A stretch of 19,788 bases of DNA from an uncultured Eubacterium sp. (GTDB lineage: Bacteria; Bacillota; Clostridia; Lachnospirales; Lachnospiraceae). This document shows, one piece after another, positions 1 to 6,125 of this stretch. A model generated the notes under the pieces. It was not told where the DNA came from. It worked only from the letters and a program-made list of their open reading frames with translations, and did no database searches. Location of the stretch: assembly GCA_947573465.1 (NCBI GenBank), contig CANPET010000009.1, forward strand, positions 1 to 19,788. Direction: 5' to 3'. The translations under genes were made by a program, and so were the position numbers. How positions within the stretch are numbered: the first letter of the stretch is position 1; each line of letters starts with the position of its first letter.

Positions 1-2
1 TC

Positions 3-182
3 CTACAATTCTTTCATCATATACTGTTCCTGATATTCCACATAACCGTGTTTCAGATAATTCTTCTGAATATCCATCAAATCCTCATTCAATCCAGGAA
101 CTCGTCCCAATGCATTCTTTGCTTCCAATATCATAAATATCATGTCATCACGATATTTCTCTTCGTACTTAATTATTTTCAT
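3..182 (-). pseudogene. Internally deleted GNAT acetyltransferase remnant (59 codons)
   Basis: An open frame of 59 codons starts at ATG 182-180 and stops at TAG 5-3. The first half (MKIIKYEEKYRDDM then GRVPGLNEDL) looks like the beginning of a GNAT N-acetyltransferase. The last residues (KHGYVEYQEQYMMKEL) look like the end of one. The central acetyl-CoA-binding part is missing, so I read this as an internal deletion that happened to keep the frame. It lies directly behind the pyrophosphatase-like tail at 186-239. A more decayed copy of the same start and end lies at 12205-12262, also directly behind a pyrophosphatase-like gene. Function is unlikely. The GNAT assignment is inference from the pattern of the two ends. 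Confidence 0.5.
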
Positions 183-185
183 GAT

Positions 186-239
186 TCATTCCTTTAATTT
201 AATAACTGTATCAAAAATATTACTAATTCTTGTTGCCAT
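186..239 (-). pseudogene. Fusion scrap: start of a phospholipase C-like gene joined to a pyrophosphatase-like tail
   Basis: This 17-codon frame begins MATRIS, like the MATWIS start of the phospholipase C-like gene at 864-1574. It ends FDTVIKLKE, like the FDTVIELKD end of the pyrophosphatase-like protein at 12266-12589. Everything between has been lost. The junction indicates that a phospholipase-like gene and a pyrophosphatase-like gene were once neighbours here and were fused by deletion. It is too short to have the function of either parent. Confidence 0.55.
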
Positions 240-240
240 A

Positions 241-354
241 TTATGCTTCCCACTTGTAATCGCTTACTCTTAAATGCGATTCTCCATTCCTAATTGCTTT
301 AATTTCTTCTACACAATCATCCTGTAAAATCTTTTCTGCATCCACTTGCTTCAT
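241..354 (-). pseudogene. Short C-terminal remnant (about 37 codons), paralogue of 1576-1647
   Basis: Open frame from ATG 354-352 to TAA 243-241. Its end (EIKAIRNGE then DYKWEA) matches the frame at 1576-1647 almost residue for residue. In both places the stop codon is followed within 1 nt by an ATG-GC start for a phospholipase C-like reading frame, so the last codons also supply that gene's ribosome binding site. I do not recognise the parent protein. It may be the tail of a once larger gene, kept as a translational leader. Confidence 0.4.
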
Positions 355-368
355 CTCACTGGCTTTAG

Positions 369-842
369 CTATTCTTCAAACAAATCACATTCAAACATTT
401 CATTTTCTGTAGAAAAACCATTTCTGGAATACCACTCCACAGAATTATCACTAGGCCATGCAAATAACAATTCGCTCTTATGCCCTGCCAACCACTTTTT
501 AATATAGTTCAATAATGCTGTTCCAACTCCTTGATTACGATATTCTTTTCTAGTATAAACATTGGTCAGATAAGAAATATATTTTTTACCTCTATTTGGC
601 TTTGGTGTCTTAACTATTTGATAAACAAACATAGCAGACATCACGATATCATTATCCATCGCAACAAATATAAGGTATTCTTTGTGCTCATTTAAAAACT
701 CTATAAATTCGCTAATAAAATTTTGCTTATCTACATCAGCTAAATTATGTTCTCCATAATCCTCATCGTCTTCTTCGCAATGTAACCACTTCATCTCTGC
801 TAATTGTATGTAATCTTTTTCTTCTGCAAATCTTATTTCCAT
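369..842 (-). CDS. GNAT-family N-acetyltransferase
   Basis: A predicted acetyl-CoA-dependent N-acetyltransferase of about 157 residues, the usual GNAT size. The acetyl-CoA-binding motif A is visible as YRNQGVGTALLNYI, preceded by a beta-strand segment (SYLTNVYTRKEY). The end carries the common WYSRNGF element. Its substrate cannot be read from sequence. I chose the ATG at 842-840 because GGAG lies 6 nt upstream; an in-frame ATG at 860 lacks such a site. It follows the phospholipase C-like gene with the preferred start 21 nt past that stop, so the two are probably co-transcribed. It is cytosolic, with no signal peptide or membrane segment. Confidence 0.85.
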   Translation of the reverse strand: MEIRFAEEKDYIQLAEMKWLHCEEDDEDYGEHNLADVDKQNFISEFIEFLNEHKEYLIFVAMDNDIVMSAMFVYQIVKTPKPNRGKKYISYLTNVYTRKEYRNQGVGTALLNYIKKWLAGHKSELLFAWPSDNSVEWYSRNGFSTENEMFECDLFEE

Positions 843-863
843 AACTATCTCCACTGACATGTT

Positions 864-1574
864 TTACTTTTCTATTTTTTCTTGAATTATTTCATATATA
901 AAATCACTAGTTTTCACAATAAAATCTAAATATTCCTTTTCATCAAAAAATACAAAGTCGTCCAAACTCTGATCCTCTGGTTCATAAGCCATAATTTTTA
1001 TCTTCCTTGTAATCGCCCCTTTGGGGAGAATATCCATATAATCAGGAAAATCATTTACTTTTCGTAATATAGTATTATATGCCGACTCCGGATTTTTCTT
1101 CAAGTAATTAACTTCATGAACTGTCACATCATAAAATATTCTCTCTTTCCCAAATACCTGTTTTAACGTATCAAAATTCTCTGGATAACCTTTGGTTTTC
1201 TCTCGTATCTCTGGTCTTTGTTTGATTCGGTCAAAACATTTTATTACACGCTCTTCATTTCTCACCATTGCCTGAAACTGAACATCCGTTATTAAATGTG
1301 CATAATATCCCATAAAGAACGCATATTTCTCTTTTGAAGTAAAGGTCTTATCTTTAATATACTCGTCATAAAATCCTTCGTAATCTGCTGTCAGCTTGCT
1401 CCTTCCTGTCATCCAATGTGTCACTTTTCTCGGTGGTGTAAACTCCGTCCAATCTTCATTTTCCACATTGCAATCTGGCGCAACATTTCCCACACAAAAA
1501 CCAACTTTATCTAAATTAAGGCCTCTTTTTAATAAATTGTCCACAATCATCATATGACTAATCCATGTCGCCAT
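864..1574 (-). CDS. Zinc-dependent phospholipase C-like hydrolase (HD-like metal site)
   Basis: A 236-residue protein that resembles the bacterial zinc-dependent phospholipase C / HD-type hydrolase fold. Likely metal ligands are visible: His7, Asp34 in NVAPDC, His53 in VTHWM, and His93 and Asp97 in YYAHLITD. No signal peptide is seen, so unlike secreted phospholipases it probably works in the cytosol and its substrate is unknown. GGAGG sits 7-8 nt upstream of the ATG, inside the preceding remnant frame. The gene belongs to the operon running from about 2980 toward the left edge. A scrap of a paralogue (MATRIS) lies at 186-239. Confidence 0.7.
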   Translation of the reverse strand: MATWISHMMIVDNLLKRGLNLDKVGFCVGNVAPDCNVENEDWTEFTPPRKVTHWMTGRSKLTADYEGFYDEYIKDKTFTSKEKYAFFMGYYAHLITDVQFQAMVRNEERVIKCFDRIKQRPEIREKTKGYPENFDTLKQVFGKERIFYDVTVHEVNYLKKNPESAYNTILRKVNDFPDYMDILPKGAITRKIKIMAYEPEDQSLDDFVFFDEKEYLDFIVKTSDFIYEIIQEKIEK

Positions 1575-1575
1575 A

Positions 1576-1647
1576 TTATGCCTCCCATTTGTAATCTCTA
1601 ATATCTAAATACTTTTCTCCATTTCTAATTGCTTTAATCTCATCTAT
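1576..1647 (-). pseudogene. C-terminal remnant frame with the tail DYKWEA, paralogue of 241-354
   Basis: Between the methyltransferase stop and the phospholipase C-like start lies an open segment ending EIKAIRNGE...IRDYKWEA and TAA at 1578-1576. It has no start codon of its own and its frame runs back into the methyltransferase in a different phase. This suggests the 3' end of a lost gene left behind when the methyltransferase was joined in. Its GGAGG serves the next gene. The copy at 241-354 is longer and has an ATG. Confidence 0.45.
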
Positions 1648-1655
1648 TGATAGAT

Positions 1656-2432
1656 TTAGATATTTTCCATATCCTTTCGATAATAATATGTCAAAAATAC
1701 TTTGTGTCGAATTGTGAATTCCATTGGAAATTCTTCTAACATTTTCATATGTCTTTCTTCAAAAATTTTTATCTGTTCTTTGTTCATAGAAGCCATCACA
1801 CCTCTACTTGCTTTCATTCTTCCTGTCCAACTTTTCCTTGTAAAAGGAATGTCGATAAAAAAACTCTCCATGTGTGGATCGTTAAAATAATGAGTCGTCA
1901 GGTCCTTTACCGATGCCGATGCACCTGTCCAGTTATTGTTCATAGATTTAATTAATATATTTGATTTGCTGGCAATTGGATCATCTTTTAAATATGACAT
2001 ATATATTTTCATAAACATACCATCTTCTTTTAGAAGATTTTTGATTTTGGGAACAATTTTCTTTGGGTCAAAATACCAAAAGCATTGGCACGCCGTAATA
2101 ACATCAAAACTTTTATCCTCATAATCAATATCCTCAGCTCCACACACTTTATACTCAATATTGCTGTATTTCTCTGATAATTTTATTGCTTCCTCAATTT
2201 GATTTTCTGAAATATCAGTTCCTATGATTCTAGCACCATGTTCTGCCAGCCCCCTCGGAATTACACCTGTTCCAGTTCCCAAATCTAACCAGTCACTATC
2301 CCTTTTCCCCACTCCCAGTTGATATATCCTATCGTATAATTCTTTGGGATAAATGTCTCTATATTTCGCATATTCTTTCGAAGTTTTTCCGAAATCAAAA
2401 CTTTGTCCGTTATCTACATTTATTTTTTCCAT
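1656..2432 (-). CDS. Class I SAM-dependent methyltransferase
   Basis: A 258-residue soluble methyltransferase. The SAM-binding motif I is visible as WLDLGTGTGVIPRGLAE, followed by an acidic strand end (IIGTDISENQIEEA), and motif II/III-type segments (DVITACQCFWYFD). This fits the methyltransferase-11/25 type acting on small molecules, but the substrate is not predictable. AAGGAGG lies just upstream of the ATG. It follows the GNAT at 2468-2905 after 35 nt, as part of the same operon. Its stop overlaps the region of the remnant frame at 1576-1647. Confidence 0.85.
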   Translation of the reverse strand: MEKINVDNGQSFDFGKTSKEYAKYRDIYPKELYDRIYQLGVGKRDSDWLDLGTGTGVIPRGLAEHGARIIGTDISENQIEEAIKLSEKYSNIEYKVCGAEDIDYEDKSFDVITACQCFWYFDPKKIVPKIKNLLKEDGMFMKIYMSYLKDDPIASKSNILIKSMNNNWTGASASVKDLTTHYFNDPHMESFFIDIPFTRKSWTGRMKASRGVMASMNKEQIKIFEERHMKMLEEFPMEFTIRHKVFLTYYYRKDMENI

Positions 2433-2467
2433 ATGTCCTACCTCCTTATCTTTCTTCTATGACTCTT

Positions 2468-2905
2468 CTAAACAAGCGACTTTATAAAAAAATATACTTT
2501 ATTTCCTTTTTTATTAACATAGGAATGATTATTCTCAAATCCCACTTTATTACATATTGCTATACTCGGTAGGTTATCACACTTAACCTGAGCTGTTGCA
2601 ATCTTATACCCTTTATTCTTTGCCTCTAATAAAGCAAGTTCTACAGCCTTCATTCCATATCCACAATTTCTATACTCCCGAAAAGTTTCAATCCCAATAC
2701 TAACCGTTTCTTTTGAATGTGCATACAAAGATACCATTCCTACAATGTTTTCTTCTACCGAAGCAAACATTTCAAAATATTTGTCCTCATATAATTTTGT
2801 ATTCCAATCACAAATCATTTTTTCAATATTCTCTTTGGATAGATTATTATAACGATATTCCTGAAGATATAAACTATCGTCCAAACCAAATGCTCTTAAG
2901 TACAT
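2468..2905 (-). CDS. GNAT-family N-acetyltransferase, first gene of the left operon
   Basis: A 145-residue protein with GNAT motif A (EYRNCGYGMKAVELAL) and the following strand/helix (KIATAQVKCDNLPSIAICNKVGF), which is typical of the RimJ/RimL-like branch. It is slightly short at the N-terminus compared with the usual 160-180 residues. GAGGAG lies 9 nt upstream of the ATG. An extended -10 promoter is seen at 2985-2990, so this is probably the head of the operon continuing through the methyltransferase, the phospholipase-like gene and the second GNAT. The substrate is unknown. Confidence 0.82.
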   Translation of the reverse strand: MYLRAFGLDDSLYLQEYRYNNLSKENIEKMICDWNTKLYEDKYFEMFASVEENIVGMVSLYAHSKETVSIGIETFREYRNCGYGMKAVELALLEAKNKGYKIATAQVKCDNLPSIAICNKVGFENNHSYVNKKGNKVYFFIKSLV

Positions 2906-2984
2906 TATTTAAAATCTCCTCGCATATTTTGAGTAACTAAATCTTACATTTTTGCTTATTATGTACAATTAAGTATTTCTTAAA

Positions 2985-2990
2985 ATTATA
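2985..2990 (-). promoter_or_regulatory. Extended -10 promoter of the left operon
   Basis: On the minus strand TGATATAAT gives an extended -10 box (TGnTATAAT), 80 nt upstream of the GNAT start at 2905. No good -35 is visible, as expected for extended -10 promoters. The surrounding 45 bp align without gaps to the promoter at 19637-19642 (shared TTTTATTCTTG ... ATAATTTTAA). Confidence 0.6.
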
Positions 2991-3069
2991 TCATACACTC
3001 AAGAATAAAAACACATGTTTCATAACGTTATAGGACACCCCTTCACTTCTATTTCATATTTTAGGATGT

Positions 3070-3101
3070 AAAAAAAGCACCTCCAAAATTTTCGGAAATG
3101 C
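3070..3101 (-). terminator. Rho-independent terminator after the TPR gene
   Basis: The minus strand reads GCATTTCC, a loop, then GGAGGTGC and a run of seven T. The 8-bp stem contains two G-U pairs. It lies 40 nt beyond the stop of the TPR gene and separates it from the left operon. Its outline resembles the tuf terminator at 15967 and 19733 but without convincing homology. Confidence 0.7.
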
Positions 3102-3141
3102 CTTTAAATGTTGAATAAATCTTTGTTCTCTTGACCAGTCC

Positions 3142-3852
3142 CTAAAAATCAAATGGTAGTTCTCCTTCAAATTCGTTATCATACTCCTCTTCGTAATCAC
3201 CATACAGATATTTTCCTAACTCCTGATCAAACTCTTCTCTCGCTTTTTCAAACATTTTGTATTTTTCTATATTTCCATTCACTTTATATACTGCTGTTGC
3301 TGCAGCATAAAACGGATCTGTCTTCCATGTACATACTAATGAATCATTGTAGAAATCATCTACAATTTTTTCTGCATTTTTCACATCTTTATTTCCCATA
3401 TAAGAATAAATTAGTGAAGCTGCTGCTACCGGGTTATCTGCTTCCTTGGCATACCAGCTTTCACACAGCCTAAGTGCCTCGTCATGCCTTCCTAAGCGAG
3501 ATAATGCACTTGCTTTTCTATGATATACTTCAGACTTTGATTCATCTTCCCAGGAAAACAATTCCAATAATTGGTTTGACACATCCACAATTCTTTCGTA
3601 ATCCTCATCCATATCTAAAGCATCATAGAAGTCCTCCAACCACCCTGATATATCACAAATATAATCCGTTTCATCATCTATCCTGTAAAGCTCTATACCA
3701 AAATTTACATTTACTTCTCTTTCTTTTTGTATACATGCAATAAACTTATCAAACGTTTTATTCCAAATATTCTCATCATCATACTGTCCTATCATACTCA
3801 AATAGCATTTACCTATTAACTCATCTAACTTTTTCCAATTTTTCTTTTGCAT
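3142..3852 (-). CDS. TPR-like repeat protein of unknown role
   Basis: A 236-residue acidic, all-helical, probably cytosolic protein. Around residues 80-200 there are helix pairs of tetratricopeptide type: YHRKASALSRLGRHDEALRL is a good TPR helix A/B, and the NPVAAASLIYSYMGNKDVKNA segment looks like another. The C-terminus is very acidic (YGDYEEEYDNEFEGE). TPR proteins bind partners; none is indicated. GAGAGG precedes the ATG by 8-9 nt, and a terminator follows at 3070-3101. The gene is 64 nt past the Fic stop and may be read with it. No enzyme motif is seen. Confidence 0.7.
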   Translation of the reverse strand: MQKKNWKKLDELIGKCYLSMIGQYDDENIWNKTFDKFIACIQKEREVNVNFGIELYRIDDETDYICDISGWLEDFYDALDMDEDYERIVDVSNQLLELFSWEDESKSEVYHRKASALSRLGRHDEALRLCESWYAKEADNPVAAASLIYSYMGNKDVKNAEKIVDDFYNDSLVCTWKTDPFYAAATAVYKVNGNIEKYKMFEKAREEFDQELGKYLYGDYEEEYDNEFEGELPFDF

Positions 3853-3916
3853 TTTTATACCTCTCTTTTTTCATAACACTTTTGCAATGTTCTTTATCAA
3901 ATATTCAAAGTCTCTC

Positions 3917-5056
3917 TTAAGTGTCTTTTCGCAAAATAGCTAAATACTCCTCATATACATAAACTTTGTTTCTAGATTGATTTGTTATTTCTTTTAATAT
4001 CTCCAACTCCATAAGTTTTCGGATTACAGAAGCTACCGTATTATAACTTAATTTTAACGCTTCTGCTGTTTTCTTTATATCAATAATCGGATGTTGCTCG
4101 ATATAATCAAAAACTAATTTTACATTGTCGATTTTACGGGTTGTTTTCGGTAATTTTTCCACATTAACGTTATGCAGATTGTTCAATAAAATTACTGTAT
4201 CATTTGAGTCAAGTGCGGCATTATATACCGCATCTAAGAAGAATTTTATCCACTGTTCATAATTACCACTTCTTCTAACCTCACTAATTCTATCATAATA
4301 CTCAATCTGATTTTTTTTCAAAAAATAAGAAACATATATTACCGGTTTTGATAGATACTTTTGTTTTATTAAATATAGCAAAATCAATATTCTTCCCACT
4401 CTACCGTTACAATCTAAAAACGGATGAATTGTCTCAAATTGATAATGAATTAATGCTATCCTAATCAATGGATCATACTCGGTTCCATTATTAATATAAT
4501 CTTCCAGCCTATCCATTGCTACCATCATATCATCAACATTTGGTGGAATATATCTGGCCTCTCTAAGACTACATCCAGATGGTCCAATCCAATTTTGCGA
4601 TTTCCTGTATTCACCGGGATTTTTTTCCTGACCTCTTACTCCACTAAGCAATTTTTCATGAATTTCCTTTAAAAGTCTATTACATAAAGGTAGTTTTTCT
4701 AATCGTTTTAATGCATAATGTACCGCATTCACGTAATTTACAACATCTACTACATCTAAATTCGTATTCTGAGAAATCTTAGGGTCTAATATATCATCAA
4801 GCGTACACTGCGTTCCTTCTATTTGAGATGATACCAAAGCTTCTTTCCTCACGTACATAGAAATAAATAATTCAGTATTTGAAATCAGATTTACTGATGT
4901 ATCTAACTTTACTAAAGCTCTATTTGCGTCTACCAATTTTTGTACCATTTCACTATCAATAATAAGCTCTGGTTCAGGTGGCAGACTACTAGGATTAAAT
5001 GACTGATATGAAGCCTCTCCTGTTAAATTCTTTACATATTTTCCTGCTCTACCCAT
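3917..5056 (-). CDS. Fic family protein (AMPylase-type) with N-terminal inhibitory motif and C-terminal winged helix
   Basis: A 379-residue Fic protein. Family members usually transfer AMP from ATP to a target hydroxyl. The order is a Fic_N-type helical region, an inhibitory motif SSQIEG at residues 76-81 ([S/T]xxxE[G/N]), the catalytic loop HPFLDCNGRVGR at 211-222, and a C-terminal winged helix (about 300-379; KTAEALKLSYNTVASVIRKLMELEI) that suggests DNA binding. The canonical loop is HxFx(D/E)(G/A)NGRxxR; here a Cys stands where Gly or Ala is usual, while His, Phe, Asp, Asn, Gly and both Arg are kept. GGAGG precedes the ATG. A perfect 12-bp inverted repeat lies about 47 bp upstream, so autoregulation is plausible. 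Confidence 0.9.
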   Translation of the reverse strand: MGRAGKYVKNLTGEASYQSFNPSSLPPEPELIIDSEMVQKLVDANRALVKLDTSVNLISNTELFISMYVRKEALVSSQIEGTQCTLDDILDPKISQNTNLDVVDVVNYVNAVHYALKRLEKLPLCNRLLKEIHEKLLSGVRGQEKNPGEYRKSQNWIGPSGCSLREARYIPPNVDDMMVAMDRLEDYINNGTEYDPLIRIALIHYQFETIHPFLDCNGRVGRILILLYLIKQKYLSKPVIYVSYFLKKNQIEYYDRISEVRRSGNYEQWIKFFLDAVYNAALDSNDTVILLNNLHNVNVEKLPKTTRKIDNVKLVFDYIEQHPIIDIKKTAEALKLSYNTVASVIRKLMELEILKEITNQSRNKVYVYEEYLAILRKDT

Positions 5057-5102
5057 ATTTACCTCCGATACATTTTTTGAAACAAAAAAATTTCTTCAGT
5101 AT

Positions 5103-5166
5103 TTTATTTCAATATACTCACAACTTATTGAAATAAATTTATCATATGCTCAAATAAATTTCAATA
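5103..5166. promoter_or_regulatory. Inverted-repeat operator candidate upstream of fic
   Basis: TTTATTTCAATA (5103-5114) and its perfect complement TATTGAAATAAA (5126-5137) are separated by 11 bp, one helical turn. A third partial box ATTTCAATA lies at 5158-5166. The rest of the 309-bp gap between fic and the next gene (5057-5365) shows no gene, only this site and the terminator at 5282. It is a likely binding site for a dimeric regulator, possibly the Fic protein's own winged helix. Confidence 0.55.
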
Positions 5167-5281
5167 ACTTAAGCATTTTTTGTTTGCTACACTTTTCCTT
5201 TTTCTACAAACTCCATAAATTCTTCATCGTTCCCATACTCTGCAACGAAATAGTATTTTGTACAAGTTCAATGTTTTTTTC

Positions 5282-5319
5282 TAAAAAATAATACCAGTGT
5301 GAACTTCACAACTGGTATT
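5282..5319 (-). terminator. Terminator behind the first XRE gene, long stem
   Basis: On the minus strand AATACCAG pairs with CTGGTATT and the inner TGTGA with TCACA, with one bulged T, followed by a T-rich run. It lies 46 nt beyond the stop of the 5366-5596 gene. A structurally identical hairpin with compensating base changes lies at 5719-5756. Confidence 0.8.
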
Positions 5320-5365
5320 CTAATAATTTAAATATTTTGAATGAACATAACATTCATTATACTTA

Positions 5366-5596
5366 TTAATCTTCCTCACAAAATTCAAAGCATTCATCTT
5401 GAAAGAAATCCATTAAACTCATTTCAAATCCATTACAGATTTTATTCAATGTTGCCACTGTAGGATTTGTTCCATTAATAATATTCATTAAGGTCGATCT
5501 TGGAATGGCAGAACGATATGCCAGGGCATAGTAAGACATTCTTTTTTCGAAACATAAATCATTAATTCTTTTAACAACTGCTTCGCTAGAATTCAT
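5366..5596 (-). CDS. XRE-family helix-turn-helix regulator, copy 1
   Basis: A 76-residue single-domain Cro/CI-type DNA-binding protein. The helix-turn-helix spans about residues 18-45 (SYYALAYRSAIPRSTLMNII), followed by the family-typical continuation NGTNPTVATLNKICNGFEMSLMDFF. The acidic tail is short. Such small XRE proteins are usually repressors of their own gene or of a neighbour. GGAGGGG lies just before the ATG. A palindrome ACTATATATAGT lies at 5655-5666 and a half site at 5609-5622 overlaps the ribosome binding site, so autorepression is likely. It is nearly identical to the gene at 5792-6022. Confidence 0.88.
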   Translation of the reverse strand: MNSSEAVVKRINDLCFEKRMSYYALAYRSAIPRSTLMNIINGTNPTVATLNKICNGFEMSLMDFFQDECFEFCEED

Positions 5597-5608
5597 TATA
5601 CCCCTCCC

Positions 5609-5666
5609 ATATATAGTACTAAAATAATTTTACTAACAAATTTTAGCGTTTAGCACTATATATAGT
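5609..5666. promoter_or_regulatory. Operator pair upstream of XRE copy 1
   Basis: ACTATATATAGT (5655-5666) is a perfect 12-bp palindrome. A second site, ATATATAGTACTAA (5609-5622), directly abuts the ribosome binding site. On the minus strand both contain TAGTACTATATAT-like cores, about 45 bp apart. A -35-like TTGTAA lies 16 bp upstream of TACTAT in the first palindrome, so a bound regulator would cover the -10 box and the translation start region. Confidence 0.55.
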
Positions 5667-5718
5667 ACTTATTAGGGTATTATTTACAAAATAGATCAAC
5701 TTATTACACGAACTCTGC

Positions 5719-5756
5719 AAAAAAATAATGCCGATGTAAACTTTACAACCGACATT
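5719..5756 (-). terminator. Terminator behind the second XRE gene, covarying with 5282-5319
   Basis: On the minus strand AATGTCGG pairs with TCGGCATT and TGTAA with TTACA, with the same bulged T and a run of seven T. Three stem pairs differ from the hairpin at 5282 by changes on both sides (A-T to G-C twice, G-C to A-T once), so the structure, not just the sequence, has been kept. Confidence 0.8.
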
Positions 5757-5791
5757 CTAGTTTTTTAACATTTCCAAAACACATTTTTGAA

Positions 5792-6022
5792 TTAATCTTC
5801 TTCACAAAATTCAAAACATTCATCTTGAAAGAAATCCATCAGACTCATTTCAAATCCATTACAAATTTTATTCAATGTTGCTACTGTAGGATTTGTTCCA
5901 TTGATAATATTCATTAAAGTGGATTTTGGGATTGCAGCACGATACGCCAAGGCATAATATGACATTCTTTTTTCGAAACATAAATCATTAATTCTTTTAA
6001 TAACTGCTTCGCTAGAATTCAT
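5792..6022 (-). CDS. XRE-family helix-turn-helix regulator, copy 2
   Basis: A 76-residue Cro/CI-type regulator that differs from the 5366-5596 protein at only three residues (Ile8, Ala29, Lys33). Two of these lie in or next to the helix-turn-helix, so DNA specificity could differ slightly. GGGAGGG precedes the ATG. The upstream site is ACTATATATGGT (6080-6091), one base off the perfect palindrome of copy 1, with the same second half site at 6034-6047. It lies between the broken TOTE helicase gene and copy 1. It may regulate itself, its twin or both. Confidence 0.88.
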   Translation of the reverse strand: MNSSEAVIKRINDLCFEKRMSYYALAYRAAIPKSTLMNIINGTNPTVATLNKICNGFEMSLMDFFQDECFEFCEED

Positions 6023-6033
6023 TTTGCCCTCCC

Positions 6034-6091
6034 ATATATAGTACTAAAATAATTTTACTAATAATTTTTAGCGTTTAGGACTATATATGGT
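6034..6091. promoter_or_regulatory. Operator pair upstream of XRE copy 2
   Basis: ATATATAGTACTAA (6034-6047) is identical to the copy 1 site. The distal site ACTATATATGGT (6080-6091) has one change that breaks the perfect palindrome of copy 1. Spacing between the two sites is the same, 46 bp start to start. Confidence 0.5.
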
Positions 6092-6125
6092 ACCTATTAG
6101 GTTATTATTTACAATATAAATAAAA

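Larger units (their letters stand above)
5282..6091. repeat. Tandem duplication of an XRE regulator with its operator and terminator
   Basis: Two copies of a module (about 5282-5666 and 5719-6091) each hold a terminator, a 76-residue XRE gene and an upstream palindromic operator. Coding parts differ at about 18 of 231 positions by eye, with only three amino-acid changes (V8I, S29A, R33K), so both copies look maintained by purifying selection. The spacers between stop and terminator have diverged and differ in length. Confidence 0.8.

Noticed and set aside
1702..2124. Plus-strand open frames opposite the methyltransferase
   Set aside because: They are antisense shadows with no ribosome binding site and no recognisable domain; the minus-strand methyltransferase motifs are clear.
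3070..3101. Terminator as a third, diverged copy of the tuf terminator
   Set aside because: The outline GCATTtCC...GGaggTGC is similar, but no tuf codons or core repeat lie beside it, so a generic terminator of the TPR gene is simpler.
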